Of a stretch of DNA of 64,000 bases, positions 27,131 through 38,229 are shown piece after piece (position 1 is the first letter of the stretch; every line of letters starts with the position of its first letter). Location of the stretch: the NCBI GenBank assembly GCA_002813895.1, contig CP024912.1:558001-622000 (forward strand), read 5' to 3'. The position numbers and the translations under genes are program-made. The stretch is from Cyanobacterium sp. HL-69 (GTDB taxonomy: Bacteria > Cyanobacteriota > Cyanobacteriia > Cyanobacteriales > Cyanobacteriaceae). Below the pieces are notes generated by a model that had not been told where the DNA came from, did not search any database, and was given only the letters and a program-made list of their open reading frames with translations.

Positions 27131-28762
27131 CTATTCCCATTCGATAGTTCCGGGGGGTTTAGAAGTAATATCATAAACTACTCGATTAACGCCTTTAACC
27201 TCATTAACAATACGGTTAGAAATGGTTTCGAGTAAATCATAAGGAGGTCTTGCCCAGTCTGCGGTCATACCATCTTCACTGGTAATTAATCTTAAAACAA
27301 TGGGATAAGCATAGGTGCGCTTGTCACCCATTACTCCCACACTTTTTACAGGTAAAAGTACCGCAAAGGCTTGCCAAAAATCATGGTACATTCCCGCTTT
27401 TTTGATTTCATCCCTAACTACAAAATCAGCATCCCGAAGAATGTTGAGTTTTTCGGAAGTAACTTCCCCTAAGATACGAATGGCTAAACCAGGCCCGGGG
27501 AAAGGATGACGAGAAACAATCTCTTCTGGTAAATTGATGGCTCTTCCCAACTTACGAACTTCATCTTTAAATAGTTTGCGTAAAGGCTCAACTAATTTAA
27601 AGCGAAGATTTTTAGGTAAACCACCTACATTATGATGACTTTTAATTTTAACAGCTACTCTCTCCCCAGTTTTGGGATCTACATTGGTATCGGCAGATTC
27701 AATAACATCGGGATAAAGAGTACCTTGGGCAAGATAATCAAAAGGTCCTAGACGGGTAGATTCTTCTTCAAATACTTGGATGAATTCATGACCGATTTTA
27801 CGGCGTTTTTCTTCAGGGTCGGTTACTCCTTCGATTTGGGCTAAGAAGCGATCGCGCCCATTGACATATACTACATTGATATGGAATTGATCATTAAATA
27901 ATTCCACCAACCTTTCAGGCTCCCCTTTACGCATAAACCCTTGGTCAATAAACATACAAGTTAATTGATCTCCGATGGCTTCATGGAGTAAGAAAGCAAG
28001 GGTAGAAGAGTCAACCCCTCCCGAAAGAGCCAATAAAACCCTTTTATCTCCTACAGTTTCCCTAATCTCGGCAATGGATTGTTCTAAAAATGTTTGAGTA
28101 GTCCAAGTGGGTTCACAACCGCAGATATGATAAACAAAGTTACGAATCAGGGCAGAGCCATATTCAGAATGGATTACCTCTGGGTGAAATTGTACCCCAA
28201 ATAATTTTTTGTCATGCTCGGCGATCGCCGCACAGGGAGTGTTTTCTGTATGGGCAAGAATTGAAAACCCCTCTGGTAATTGGGTACAAGAATCGCCATG
28301 GCTCATCCACATAGTCGAACCATTGTCCACATTGGTTAATAAATCGGTAGGATCATCAATAAACAAAGAAGCTTTACCATATTCGCCTCTTTTTGCCCTT
28401 TCAACTCCTCCCCCCAACTGTTTTACCATTAGTTGCATACCGTAACACACCCCTAAAACAGGAATGCCAAGACTCCATATTTCGGGATCACATTGAGGAG
28501 CATATTGATCATATACAGAATTAGGACCACCAGATAAAATGATACCCTTGGGGTTAAGTTCTTTGAGTTTTTCTGCACTGGTGCGATAGGAAATTACTTC
28601 AGAATAAACTTCCGTTTCTCGTATGCGACGGGCAATCAATTCGGAGTATTGTGAACCAAAATCAATAATCAGAATCATTTGACGTTTTGTTGTATCGTTG
28701 TTAGAAGAATTATTATTAGGTTGATCTTGCTTAGGAGGGAGGGGAGTTTCGGTTATAGTCAC
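27131..28762 (-). CDS. guaA: GMP synthase (glutamine-hydrolysing)
   Basis: 543 residues. The class I amidotransferase domain contains GVCYGMQL (nucleophile Cys near 105) and VQFHPEV; the ATP pyrophosphatase domain has the P-loop [15 protein letters not shown]; the C-terminus ends [13 protein letters not shown], the usual dimerisation end. It amidates XMP to GMP. The first 25 residues are a low-complexity Asn/Pro-rich extension. Confidence 0.97.
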   Translation of the reverse strand: MTITETPLPPKQDQPNNNSSNNDTTKRQMILIIDFGSQYSELIARRIRETEVYSEVISYRTSAEKLKELNPKGIILSGGPNSVYDQYAPQCDPEIWSLGIPVLGVCYGMQLMVKQLGGGVERAKRGEYGKASLFIDDPTDLLTNVDNGSTMWMSHGDSCTQLPEGFSILAHTENTPCAAIAEHDKKLFGVQFHPEVIHSEYGSALIRNFVYHICGCEPTWTTQTFLEQSIAEIRETVGDKRVLLALSGGVDSSTLAFLLHEAIGDQLTCMFIDQGFMRKGEPERLVELFNDQFHINVVYVNGRDRFLAQIEGVTDPEEKRRKIGHEFIQVFEEESTRLGPFDYLAQGTLYPDVIESADTNVDPKTGERVAVKIKSHHNVGGLPKNLRFKLVEPLRKLFKDEVRKLGRAINLPEEIVSRHPFPGPGLAIRILGEVTSEKLNILRDADFVVRDEIKKAGMYHDFWQAFAVLLPVKSVGVMGDKRTYAYPIVLRLITSEDGMTADWARPPYDLLETISNRIVNEVKGVNRVVYDITSKPPGTIEWE

Positions 28763-29148
28763 TTTCTCTGGTTGGTAAAGGTTGAGTAATCAAAAAATAA
28801 AAAATTCTAGCCTGAGAATAGCTAGAGTTTTCCTTAGAGGTGAAGAATTTTCGACCCTAATTTAAATATTCTTAACATCATATCATTACCTTTGAAGAAT
28901 TTGGAATGAGGTTTGATAAAAATGGGTTTTTATACAAAATCCTGTTTGAATAATATACTAATTAGGGTGGGGAACAGGCAAAAGATATTAATTATTTATT
29001 GTCAGTTGTTACACGGTGGACAATAGTAAACTTTACTAATCGGATTTGGTATTATTTTGTTGAGGAAATGGAAAGAACACCAAGGAGCAATAAATTGATA
29101 ATTGAAGTCACTCCTCTCTCCAATAATCAATACTCATTACTCTAAAAC
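28763..29148. other. Spacer between guaA and tRNA-Ser, containing a MITE-like repeat
   Basis: 386 bp without a gene. It holds the hairpin next to guaA and, at 28932-29052, a 121-bp unit bounded by imperfect inverted repeats (ATACAAAATCC... and ...GGATTTGGTAT). The unit begins with the same 42 bp, with few differences, as the spacer after the phosphoketolase gene (45914-45955). Confidence 0.55.
28803..28836 (-). terminator. Hairpin with T-run in the guaA leader, possible attenuator
   Basis: On the minus strand CTCTAGCTATTCTCAGGCTAG forms a stem (TCTAGC/GCTAGA) followed by AATTTTTTATTTTTT, about 40 bp before the guaA start. It may end transcription coming from upstream, or act as an attenuator. 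Nothing visible tells which ligand, if any, is involved. Confidence 0.4.
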
Positions 29149-29237
29149 GGAGAGGGAGGGATTCGAACCCTCGGTGGAGCTATAAACCCCACAACTTCTT
29201 AGCAGGAAGCCGCTTTCAACCGCTCAGCCACCTCTCC
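29149..29237 (-). tRNA. tRNA-Ser(GCU)
   Basis: The minus strand gives an 89-nt cloverleaf beginning GGAGAGGTGGCTGAGCGG and ending CCCTCTCC, with the long variable arm of class II tRNAs. The anticodon stem-loop CTTCCTGCTAAGAAG gives anticodon GCT, reading AGC/AGU. The T-arm is GGGTTCGAATCCC. CCA is not encoded. Confidence 0.95.
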
Positions 29238-29355
29238 AATTGCACTTAACAATTATAGCAGAAACTTAACTTTGTATGCAACTAAAATTGTGTGTATTTT
29301 AGGGGCTAAGGGCGATCGCCCCATAAACTAGAAAAATCGCCCTTAATATCTATCA

Positions 29356-30450
29356 TTAACCCAACTCTTGTAAAGTAGCTTCAAGACTTGAAATAGCAGT
29401 TAAAACATCACGATCAGACATAAATCCGAGGTGTCCGATACGGAAAATTTTACCTTTAAGGTGATCTTGTCCTCCTGCTAAGGCAATATCATATTTTTTG
29501 CGCATAGTAGAGCGAATCGCTTCCGCATCATGCTTATCAGGGGCTACGGCAGTAACCGCATAACTAGCACAATCATCAGGGGCAAACAAAGGTAAACCCA
29601 AGGCTTTTACTTTGTCTCTGGTGAGGTGAGTTAATCTCTTGTGACGAGCAAAGATATTTTCTAACCCTTCCTCTTTCATCATCTGCAAAGATGCTTGGAG
29701 AGCAAACATTAAATTAATAGGAGGAGTAAAAGGAGAGCTATTTTTAGCATTAGCTTTTTTGTAGGGAGCTAAATCTAAATAGAACTTAGGTAAAGTAGCG
29801 GTTTCATAAGCCTTCCATGCCTTATCACTCACCGAGATAAATCCCAATCCGGGGGGAATCATATATCCTTTCTGAGAACCCGATGCCACCACATCCAGGG
29901 CCAACTCATCAATTTTGAGATCCACCGCTCCTAGGCTGGTGACAGCATCAACAATGATCAGAGCTTCCCCATGGGCTTTAACGTGTTTGTTGATGGTTTT
30001 AAGGTCATTTAACACCCCTGTGGAGGTTTCGGAGTGGGTAATGATGACAGCCTTAATTTTTTTCTCGGTGTCAGCTTCTAATTTTTCCCTAAAGGCTTCT
30101 GGATCTAATGGTTTTCCCCATTCGGCAGTAATTTCCTCTACTTCTAAACCGAATTTACGGCTCATGATTGCCCAACGCTCACCAAATTTACCATTATTGC
30201 CGACTAAGACAGAATCTCCAGCACTCAAGAAATTGATGATACCAGCTTCCATGGCTCCAGTACCAGAAACACAGAGGGTTAAAACCTCATTGGTGGTTTG
30301 ATGTAACCATTTCAAATTATCATTAAGCTCTCCTATAATGGCACTAAAATCACCGCTACGATGCCCTATGGGATGTTGCGCCATGGCGAGTAAGACTCTT
30401 TCGGGAACAGGAGTAGGTCCCGGAATCATCAACATTAGTTTATCTTGCAT
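29356..30450 (-). CDS. Class V aminotransferase (serine/alanine-glyoxylate type)
   Basis: 364 residues. IPGPTPVPERVL, the SGTGAMEAG phosphate loop near 62-70 and the PLP lysine K194 in ASGSQKGYMIPPG define the alanine-glyoxylate/serine-glyoxylate transaminase group. In cyanobacteria this protein was once named the small subunit of a soluble hydrogenase, but the sequence is an aminotransferase, probably acting in photorespiratory glyoxylate-to-glycine conversion. It is transcribed as a single gene. Confidence 0.9.
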   Translation of the reverse strand: MQDKLMLMIPGPTPVPERVLLAMAQHPIGHRSGDFSAIIGELNDNLKWLHQTTNEVLTLCVSGTGAMEAGIINFLSAGDSVLVGNNGKFGERWAIMSRKFGLEVEEITAEWGKPLDPEAFREKLEADTEKKIKAVIITHSETSTGVLNDLKTINKHVKAHGEALIIVDAVTSLGAVDLKIDELALDVVASGSQKGYMIPPGLGFISVSDKAWKAYETATLPKFYLDLAPYKKANAKNSSPFTPPINLMFALQASLQMMKEEGLENIFARHKRLTHLTRDKVKALGLPLFAPDDCASYAVTAVAPDKHDAEAIRSTMRKKYDIALAGGQDHLKGKIFRIGHLGFMSDRDVLTAISSLEATLQELG

Positions 30451-30588
30451 ATTCTTTCTATCTTTAAAACTTAAGTCTTCAGTTTAATCGAAAAGGTGTA
30501 CAGGAAACAAATTTGCGTCTTTTTATTAATAAGATTTTTTTCGTTTCTATCGGAGTAAGTTTTTTGAGAAAAGTCCATAATGCAGACT

Positions 30589-32055
30589 TTACGCACAATC
30601 TTCATCACAGGGGCAATAATCAGCAGATGGCTTATGGCGTAAAATAATCATGGTCATATCATCTACATTGGAATGACCACCACCAATAAAGTTTTTGATT
30701 TCATCAAGAATATAATCGAGGATTTCTTGGGCATGGTCAAAATTTTCACAGGCATATTGAAAGGAGTTGACCAAATTTTCTTCATCAAACCTTTGGTTAT
30801 TTTGATTAATGGCATCAGTTAAACCATCGGTATAGTATAAAACAGTGTCATGAACTCCCAATATAACTTCATCATCTTCATAATTAGAGTTGGGTTGTAA
30901 ACCTACCAACATTCCCTCGGTATCTAGTTTTCTGACGTTGTTTGTGGAGGCATTCCAGTAAAGAGGGGGATTATGGGCGGCATTAGCATATCGGAGGGCA
31001 TGACTACGGGGATCGTATTCTGAGTAGAAAAGAGTTACAAAGCGGTGGGAATTGTCGAGATCTGCATACATAACCCGATTTAGATGTTTTAGTACCCTAG
31101 CGGGAGAGTGACGGTTTAATACTTCTGCTCTCAACATTCCCCTCGTCATGGTCATAATTAGTCCTGCGGGTACTCCTTTTCCCATGACATCTCCAATGAC
31201 AATACTCCATGATTGGCAGGGGGAATCGGGTACTTGTTCGGTATCTTGATCCCATTGATCGTAGTTGGCTGGGATAAAGTCGTAATAGTCTCCCCCTACT
31301 CTGTCGGCGGTTTCACATTTGGCAGCGAGTTCTAGTCCTGTGATGGTGGGACATTGTCGGGGTAATAGTCTGACTTGAATTTCTGAGGCGATTTCCAGTT
31401 CTCGATCTTGTCTTTCTTTGGACATTAATTTTACTGTTAATTCATGATTGGCGATCGCCACGGCGGTCTGATCAGAAACTAACTGAGTAAGGGTTTTACG
31501 GCTTTGAGTCCAAGAAAATTCGGGTTCGTGACTAAAAACATATAATCTTCCTTTTTCAACATTTTTACTCACCACAGGACTACTATATATCTGTAAATAA
31601 CCAGAGAAATGATTATGGATTTTTTCTTGCACAAATACGGGAAAACAAGCTAACTTTGGATATGATTGTTCATTGGATTTATGCTTAGTTTCATAGGTAT
31701 TTATTTCTTGAATAACCTGCAAAAAATCTTGATTTATTCTTTCTCTCAAAAGATTATTTTGACAATAAAACTGCTCTAATTCTACTTGATTATTTTCTTT
31801 ATATAATACTAAAGCTCCCCCTTCTGCGTCAGTAACTCTAGTCACCATTAAGGGAGTTAGTTCTAAAAACTGATTTAAATTATTAAAATTACGTAGGGCA
31901 AAACTAAGGGATGTTAATAAATTCTGAATTTTATTTTGCTCTCTATGGAGATTAGAGATCATTTCTTTTAACGCTAAAACACTGGTATAGTTACCAGATT
32001 GGTAATTCTGGCTGATGGTTTTGGGATCTAGAGAATTAGAGTTAAAAATAGACAC
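30589..32055 (-). CDS. GAF-SpoIIE type PP2C serine phosphatase
   Basis: 488 residues. An N-terminal GAF-like sensor (about 50-210) precedes a PPM/SpoIIE domain with GGDYYDFI, IGDVMGKGVPAGLIMTM and YTDGLTDAINQ, which supply the metal-binding aspartates. Such RsbU-type enzymes dephosphorylate anti-sigma-factor antagonists in partner-switching stress pathways. The C-terminus has a small Cys cluster (YCPCDEDCA) of unknown purpose. No anti-sigma gene is adjacent. Confidence 0.87.
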   Translation of the reverse strand: MSIFNSNSLDPKTISQNYQSGNYTSVLALKEMISNLHREQNKIQNLLTSLSFALRNFNNLNQFLELTPLMVTRVTDAEGGALVLYKENNQVELEQFYCQNNLLRERINQDFLQVIQEINTYETKHKSNEQSYPKLACFPVFVQEKIHNHFSGYLQIYSSPVVSKNVEKGRLYVFSHEPEFSWTQSRKTLTQLVSDQTAVAIANHELTVKLMSKERQDRELEIASEIQVRLLPRQCPTITGLELAAKCETADRVGGDYYDFIPANYDQWDQDTEQVPDSPCQSWSIVIGDVMGKGVPAGLIMTMTRGMLRAEVLNRHSPARVLKHLNRVMYADLDNSHRFVTLFYSEYDPRSHALRYANAAHNPPLYWNASTNNVRKLDTEGMLVGLQPNSNYEDDEVILGVHDTVLYYTDGLTDAINQNNQRFDEENLVNSFQYACENFDHAQEILDYILDEIKNFIGGGHSNVDDMTMIILRHKPSADYCPCDEDCA

Positions 32056-32293
32056 AGAAGTATGGGGATTAACGGTTGATAGTGAATATTAAGCTATTTT
32101 GGTTCAATTGACAATAAACTACGGGTAATTGAGAATTAATTTTTAGGGAAAAATTTTTAAGTCAAATTTTGACTATCCCTAGGGGTTTAGGGAAAGTAAA
32201 ATATAGTTAAAGGATTTCTAGTATAGTGCTTTTCTTTAGTTTTAGGGATCTTTCTTTTAAGGTAAACCAAATAACAGTTTTTAAATGTCGTTA

Positions 32294-33958
32294 TTACATC
32301 ATTTCTATGTTTAAAACTAATTTATCTAATCCTGCCTTTTCTTTGGAAACTAACTCTGTAGCAAAGAATGCTAATATATGTTGTTCTTTGGGACTACCTC
32401 TATTTACCCCTGTAGAACCCATGGCGATCGCAACCCCACATTTACCCTGCCACTTTTTCGTTTTTTGAGACCATTTTTTAACAGTATTGGCAAAAGTTTC
32501 CCCTTCCTGTTCAATTTCTGCAATCACATGATTAATTCCCCCTTGGGTTTTAATCATGGGAAGGTCAAAGGTTCCACCATAAAAAGGATCCTCCCCTGAC
32601 GTGAAAAATAAATACTCGATGCCTTCTTCTTTGATCAACTGTTCTACTACTAACTTACCTTTAGGGCGGGTAGTTTGTATAATAATTACGGGAATTTTGT
32701 CATTCTCATTTTCGAACTCTATTCCCTCCATATCAACCCATACCGAAGGTTTTGCCTCAATGGATTTAATAATATCTTCTGGGAAAGAAGCAAAAGAAAT
32801 TACGCAATCCTCTGGGAATAAGTCACTGGAGATAATATCTGTGTCTTCCTCCTCAGCAAAATCATCATGCAAATTTCCTTCAATGGCTTCTAACTCGGCG
32901 GTGACTTCTGGCATGGTTCTCACCTTGACAGGATGAGGTTTATTATTCCCCCAAGGAAGTTTGATGGAATATTGATGGGAAATGTTTTGGGTTGGATCTT
33001 TTTCGAGGCGTTTTTTATTTTTCTGAACAAATTTGCCGAGGGCTTCTATACCAAGATAGAGAGGATCTAATTCTTCCACATCCACTAGGGGGCGGATACC
33101 TTCGTAGGGATGGATACTGCCAAACACCACTTGTACAGGGACATCATATTGTGCTTCGGCGAGAAATAATTCGTACCACAGTTGTTGCTCTTCGTCTTCT
33201 TCGTCAAAGTCTGAGTCATCAAGGGAAAAGTTAACAAACCAGCAATCTTGTTGCAAAAAGGCTCTTTCTATATCTCCTTCTTCCATGGTACTGTCACCTA
33301 TTTCCCCTGCCATGAGTCTAAATTTTTTCATGGAATCAAGGGAACGATAGAAAATAACTCCAAATTCTTGACCCATCATGCCCATGACACAGGCGTACAA
33401 TGATTCTACGTTGTAGGCATTGATTTTGATTTCGATTAAGTTATATTCTGCCAGGAGAGTCCAGGGGGCTTGTTCCCACATAAGGGCGATCGCCCTTTCT
33501 TCTAGTTTTTCTAATAGTTGAGGAGGAATATTTCCCACCTTTTGGGGTTGAACTTGTTGTAAGTTGTTCCATAACTCATCAAGGAGGGGTAAATCTCCCT
33601 GATAATCTACGTCAATGTCTAAACCCTGTAATGCTCCGCGCAAGAAAAATTGTAATTCCCTATCCCTGACTACCACTTTATGGGGACGAGCAGGTTCTGC
33701 GGGGCTTTGAGGTTTTTCGATCGCCTTTAATAAAGCCCTAACCATAGCCTCTGGTCCTGTATTACCTTTTACCACATCCATGGTACGAATAAAACCTTCT
33801 GAGCCATCTACCCAAACAATACACTGACCATTACTTTTTAATTCAGGCTCTAGGTTATCAAGCATCTCCCCAATGGGAAAAATATCCCCCTCCCAAACAT
33901 GGGGAATTTGGGGAATTCTGTTAATACGATGTTTTGTGGTAACGGGTAAAGAGGACAT
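32294..33958 (-). CDS. DUF6930-type conserved cyanobacterial protein
   Basis: About 554 residues from ATG 33958 (MSSLPVTTKHRINRIPQIPHV); an upstream in-frame ATG at 34033 would add 25 atypical residues. The N-terminal part (CIVWVDGSEGFIRTMDVVKG, HKVVVRDRELQFFLRGALQ) and the middle (FGVIFYRSLDSMKKFRLM) match a protein family frequent in cyanobacteria and of unknown function. It is acidic, with no membrane segment. The C-terminal 130 residues contain PVIIIQTTRPKGKLVVEQLI. Confidence 0.7.
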   Translation of the reverse strand: MSSLPVTTKHRINRIPQIPHVWEGDIFPIGEMLDNLEPELKSNGQCIVWVDGSEGFIRTMDVVKGNTGPEAMVRALLKAIEKPQSPAEPARPHKVVVRDRELQFFLRGALQGLDIDVDYQGDLPLLDELWNNLQQVQPQKVGNIPPQLLEKLEERAIALMWEQAPWTLLAEYNLIEIKINAYNVESLYACVMGMMGQEFGVIFYRSLDSMKKFRLMAGEIGDSTMEEGDIERAFLQQDCWFVNFSLDDSDFDEEDEEQQLWYELFLAEAQYDVPVQVVFGSIHPYEGIRPLVDVEELDPLYLGIEALGKFVQKNKKRLEKDPTQNISHQYSIKLPWGNNKPHPVKVRTMPEVTAELEAIEGNLHDDFAEEEDTDIISSDLFPEDCVISFASFPEDIIKSIEAKPSVWVDMEGIEFENENDKIPVIIIQTTRPKGKLVVEQLIKEEGIEYLFFTSGEDPFYGGTFDLPMIKTQGGINHVIAEIEQEGETFANTVKKWSQKTKKWQGKCGVAIAMGSTGVNRGSPKEQHILAFFATELVSKEKAGLDKLVLNIEMM

Positions 33959-34100
33959 AGAATTTCTATTTAGATAGAACAGGGGAGCGGGAAAAACCAT
34001 TAATAATTGATAGTTGCCAACAAACAAAATCAATTAAAGTTGAATTTTCGATTTTCCCTTGATTTGTACATTGTACATTGTTAATCGGCGAATAAATGGA

Positions 34101-35729
34101 TTAACTTTCCATGACAATAGCCGAGTTTTGCAAAAGGTGATTAATACCATATTCTAAACCTTCTACCACCGCTTGATAGGAGGCATCGATGATGTTGGTA
34201 GATACTCCCACCGTAGTCCACCTTTGCGCCCCATTGGTAGATTCTACCAGTACCCTTGTTTTGGCATTTGTTCCTGCGGTACTGTTTAAAATTCTAACCT
34301 TATAATCAGTAAGATAAAATCCAGCTATTTGGGGATAAAATTTTACCAAGGCTTTGCGCAGGGCCGCATCAAGGGCGCTAACGGGCCCATTTCCTTCGGC
34401 TACTTCTAACAATTCTTCGTTGCCCATGACTAATTTTATGGTAGCGAGGGCGTGGGTATAGGGTATTTGTTCGGTAATGGTAATGTCGGAGTGAACTTGA
34501 AAACCTTTTATTTCAAAAAGTTGTTTTCTTTTACCCAAGGCTTCGAGCATCAAAAGCTCAAAACTGGCTTCTGCCGCTTCAAATTGATAGCCTTCATGTT
34601 CAAGGGTTTTCAGTCTTTGTAAAATTTCTCGACATTTGGGGTTATTTTTGTCTAAATCAATGCCAAAGTTTTGGGCTTTGGAAAGTACATTGCTCAATCC
34701 TGATTGATCTGAGATGACGATACGCCGTTCATTACCGATGGCCTCAGGGACTATATGTTCATAGGTAAGGGGATTTCTAGCCACGGCAGACACATGGATA
34801 CCGCCCTTATGGGCAAAGGCGGAACGCCCCACAAAGGGGGCATGGTCATCGGGGGCAAGGTTGACTATTTCGCTAATTAAACGGCTATTGGGGGTTAGTT
34901 GGGTTAGTTGTTCGGGTTCTAAGCAATGATAGTTTAGTTTTAGTTGTAGGTTGGGGATAAGGGTGCAAAGGTTGGCGTTACCACATCTTTCTCCATAGCC
35001 ATTGATGGTTCCCTGTACCATGGTTGCCCCTTCTAGGACAGAGGCGATCGCATTGGCCACCGCTGTACCACTATCATTATGGGTATGAATCCCCAGTTGC
35101 ACAGCGTCTGGATCATCCAAATCAAGGTTTAATTTATCCACCACCTCCCCTACAATCTGCCCGATTTCGTGGGGTAAAGTGCCTCCGTTGGTATCACAAA
35201 AAACTAACCATTTAGCCCCTGAGGCGATCGCCCCTTGGAGGGTAGCCAAAGCATAGTCTGGATTTGCTTTATAACCATCAAACCAATGCTCCGCATCATA
35301 TATCACCTGCCTTTGCTGAGAAATTAGATAGCTGATACTATCCTGAATCATAGCAATATTTTCATCGAGGGAAGTTTTTAAACCCTCCGTAACGTGCAAA
35401 TCCCAAGACTTCCCAAAAATAGTCACCCAGTGAGTGTTGGCCGCCAATATCGCCTTCAACATCGGATCTTCTGCCGCTTTTTTGTGGGGACGACGGGTAG
35501 AGCAAAACGCCACTACCTGAGCCTGTTTCAACGGCTCTTCCTTTAAACGCCAAAAAAACTGCACATCCTTCGGATTAGCACCCGGCCACCCTCCCTCAAT
35601 GAAAGGAATACCCATCTCATCAAGTTTGCGCACAATTTGCAATTTATCATTAAGAGATAGTGAAATTCCCTCCCGTTGAGAGCCATCTCTGAGGGTGGTA
35701 TCATAGAGCCAAATTTTTTTCCGAATCAT
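34101..35729 (-). CDS. cimA: (R)-citramalate synthase
   Basis: 542 residues. LYDTTLRDGSQREGISLSL is the catalytic start of the HMGL-like TIM barrel, with GIHTHNDSGTAVAN and the metal-binding HTH histidines, followed by a LeuA-type dimer domain. The length and sequence correspond to the CimA type that joins pyruvate with acetyl-CoA for threonine-independent isoleucine synthesis, rather than to LeuA or NifV. Assignment between these relatives is by overall pattern. Confidence 0.9.
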   Translation of the reverse strand: MIRKKIWLYDTTLRDGSQREGISLSLNDKLQIVRKLDEMGIPFIEGGWPGANPKDVQFFWRLKEEPLKQAQVVAFCSTRRPHKKAAEDPMLKAILAANTHWVTIFGKSWDLHVTEGLKTSLDENIAMIQDSISYLISQQRQVIYDAEHWFDGYKANPDYALATLQGAIASGAKWLVFCDTNGGTLPHEIGQIVGEVVDKLNLDLDDPDAVQLGIHTHNDSGTAVANAIASVLEGATMVQGTINGYGERCGNANLCTLIPNLQLKLNYHCLEPEQLTQLTPNSRLISEIVNLAPDDHAPFVGRSAFAHKGGIHVSAVARNPLTYEHIVPEAIGNERRIVISDQSGLSNVLSKAQNFGIDLDKNNPKCREILQRLKTLEHEGYQFEAAEASFELLMLEALGKRKQLFEIKGFQVHSDITITEQIPYTHALATIKLVMGNEELLEVAEGNGPVSALDAALRKALVKFYPQIAGFYLTDYKVRILNSTAGTNAKTRVLVESTNGAQRWTTVGVSTNIIDASYQAVVEGLEYGINHLLQNSAIVMES

Positions 35730-35949
35730 AGTAGCTATTATATTTAACTTGTTTCAAAAAGATGCAAATTTTTCTGGCAATGGTTTAACGGTAAATAAAT
35801 AAAACCATCTATTCATATTGTACCTTAGACCATTTATCCCCATGGCAAATAAGTTATTACTATCAATGTAGCGCCAAGAAAAAAGTTTGATTAGGATATG
35901 TGAATATGGGATAATAAAAGCGTTAATTCACGAAAATAAATAATTATTT

Positions 35950-38229
35950 ATGTCAGCGCCCTTTACCCCTGAAGAAATTGCATCCGAAGGCTTGAAACCT
36001 TCTGAATATGAAGATATAGTCCAACGCTTAGGCAGACACCCCAACAAAGCAGAATTAGGGATGTTTGGGGTAATGTGGTCAGAACATTGTTGTTATAAAA
36101 ACTCCCGTCCTCTCCTTTCCCAATTTCCCACTACAGGAGAAAGAATTTTAGTCGGCCCTGGGGAAAATGCAGGGGTAGTAGATTTTGGGGACGGTTTACA
36201 GGTTGCCTTCAAAATTGAATCCCATAATCATCCCAGTGCGATCGAGCCTTTTCAGGGAGCCGCCACAGGGGTAGGGGGCATCCTCAGAGACATTTTCACC
36301 ATGGGAGCTCGTCCTATTGCCATTCTTAATTCTCTCAGATTTGGAAATTTAGATAACCCCCACACCAAAAGAATTTTTAAAGGAGTAGTAGAGGGTATAA
36401 GTCACTATGGCAATTGCATTGGGGTTCCCACCGTGGGGGGTGAAGTGTATTTTAACTCGGCCTATAAAGGAAACCCTCTTGTTAATGCCATGGCTATTGG
36501 CTTGATGGAAACAGAAACTATTGTCAAATCAGGAGCTTCTGGGGTAGGTAATCCTGTTTTATATGTGGGTTCTACCACAGGGCGTGATGGTATGGGGGGA
36601 GCAAGTTTCGCCAGTGCCGAGTTAACGGACGATTCTATGGACGATCGCCCCGCAGTCCAAGTAGGAGATCCTTTCCTCGAAAAATCCCTCGTAGAAGCCT
36701 GTTTGGAAGCATTTAAAACAGGGGCAGTGGTAGCGGCTCAAGACATGGGGGCAGCAGGAATTACCTGTTCCACCTCTGAAATGGCCGCCAAAGGGGGATT
36801 GGGCATCGAGTTAGACTTAGACAAAATCCCAGCAAGGGAAACAGGGATGATTCCTTACGAATATCTCCTTTCCGAGTCTCAAGAGAGAATGTTATTTGTC
36901 GCCCAAAAAGGCAGAGAACAAGAATTAATCGATATTTTCGAGCGTTGGGGACTCCATGCCGTGGTAGCGGGGAAGGTGATCGAAGAGCAAATCGTCCGTA
37001 TCCTTCACCAAGGAAGCATCGCTGCCGAAGTGCCTTCCACCGCCCTAGCGGACAATACCCCTGTTTATCATCATGAGTTACTCTCCGAAGCCCCCGAATA
37101 TGCCCAAAAGGCATGGGCTTGGAACGAAGCAAAATTGCCTGAGTGCGACGAAAACGGGGTAAAAGATCAAAAATGGTCTGAGGTTCTCTTAACCCTCCTC
37201 GATCAGCCCACTATCGCCTCTAAACGGTGGATTTATCGCCAATATGATCACCAAGTACAAAATAATACTGTCATGCTCCCTGGGGGCGCTGATGCGGCCA
37301 TTGTTCGGGTGCGCCCTGTGAATGGTAAGCCTGAATTGGCGAAAACGGGTATAGCGGCAACCACAGACTGCAACCCCCGTTATGTCTATCTGGATCCTCA
37401 TTGGGGGGCATCTTTGGCAGTGGCAGAAGCGGCTCGTAACCTTAGCTGTGTGGGGGCTGAACCCATTGCAGTGACGGATAATCTTAATTTTGGTAGTCCT
37501 GAAAAGCCCATCGGTTATTGGCAATTACATCACGCCTGTAGTGGTATTTCCGAAGCCTGTCGTCAGTTTGAAACCCCTGTAACGGGGGGTAATGTTTCCT
37601 TGTATAACGAAACGGTGGATAGCGATGGTAATCCTCAACCCATCTATCCTACCCCTGTGATTGGCATGGTGGGTTTGATTCCTGATATTACCAAAATTGC
37701 GGGGCAAGGATGGCAACAGGAAGGGGATTTAATTTATTTCTTAGGGGCTTTTAATCCTAGTTTGGGGGCTTCTGAATATTTAGCCACTATCCACGATACC
37801 ATCGCTGGAAAACCTCCTACCCTTAATTTTGATTTAGAAAAAGCGGTACAAAAAGCCTGTCGTGAGGGGATTCGCCATGGTTTGGTAAATTCTGCCCATG
37901 ACTGTGCGGAGGGTGGTTTTACTGTTGCTCTTGCAGAATGTTGTATCGGTGGCAATTTGGGTGCAGTGGTTAATTTACCTGCTTTTGATGGTCGTTTCGA
38001 TACGGCTTTATTTGGGGAGTTGGCTAGTGCCATTATCGTCTCTGTTTCTCGTGATAATAAAGAGGCATGGGAACAGTTTTTGGCTGATAATTTACCTAAT
38101 AATTGGCAGGAGATTGGCACGGTTAAGGGTAATAGTTTGGAAATTAATTCGGCTCAATCCCTTATCAATATTGACCTTGATTCTATGGTTGATACTTGGG
38201 AAAGTGCGATCGCCCGTCGCCTTAATTAA
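35950..38229 (+). CDS. purL: Phosphoribosylformylglycinamidine synthase subunit II
   Basis: 759 residues, the small PurL form that works with PurQ and Pur[16 protein letters not shown] at about 43-57, [26 protein letters not shown] and [19 protein letters not shown] are the usual motifs; two AIRS-like halves are present. It makes FGAM from FGAR, glutamine and ATP in purine synthesis. It starts 220 bp after the divergent cimA; purQ and purS are not nearby. Confidence 0.97.
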   Translation: MSAPFTPEEIASEGLKPSEYEDIVQRLGRHPNKAELGMFGVMWSEHCCYKNSRPLLSQFPTTGERILVGPGENAGVVDFGDGLQVAFKIESHNHPSAIEPFQGAATGVGGILRDIFTMGARPIAILNSLRFGNLDNPHTKRIFKGVVEGISHYGNCIGVPTVGGEVYFNSAYKGNPLVNAMAIGLMETETIVKSGASGVGNPVLYVGSTTGRDGMGGASFASAELTDDSMDDRPAVQVGDPFLEKSLVEACLEAFKTGAVVAAQDMGAAGITCSTSEMAAKGGLGIELDLDKIPARETGMIPYEYLLSESQERMLFVAQKGREQELIDIFERWGLHAVVAGKVIEEQIVRILHQGSIAAEVPSTALADNTPVYHHELLSEAPEYAQKAWAWNEAKLPECDENGVKDQKWSEVLLTLLDQPTIASKRWIYRQYDHQVQNNTVMLPGGADAAIVRVRPVNGKPELAKTGIAATTDCNPRYVYLDPHWGASLAVAEAARNLSCVGAEPIAVTDNLNFGSPEKPIGYWQLHHACSGISEACRQFETPVTGGNVSLYNETVDSDGNPQPIYPTPVIGMVGLIPDITKIAGQGWQQEGDLIYFLGAFNPSLGASEYLATIHDTIAGKPPTLNFDLEKAVQKACREGIRHGLVNSAHDCAEGGFTVALAECCIGGNLGAVVNLPAFDGRFDTALFGELASAIIVSVSRDNKEAWEQFLADNLPNNWQEIGTVKGNSLEINSAQSLINIDLDSMVDTWESAIARRLN

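Noticed and set aside
32226-33234. Several plus-strand open frames over the DUF6930-type gene and similar antisense frames over cimA, purL and others
   Set aside because: They are antisense shadows of well-supported genes, without start signals or recognisable motifs.
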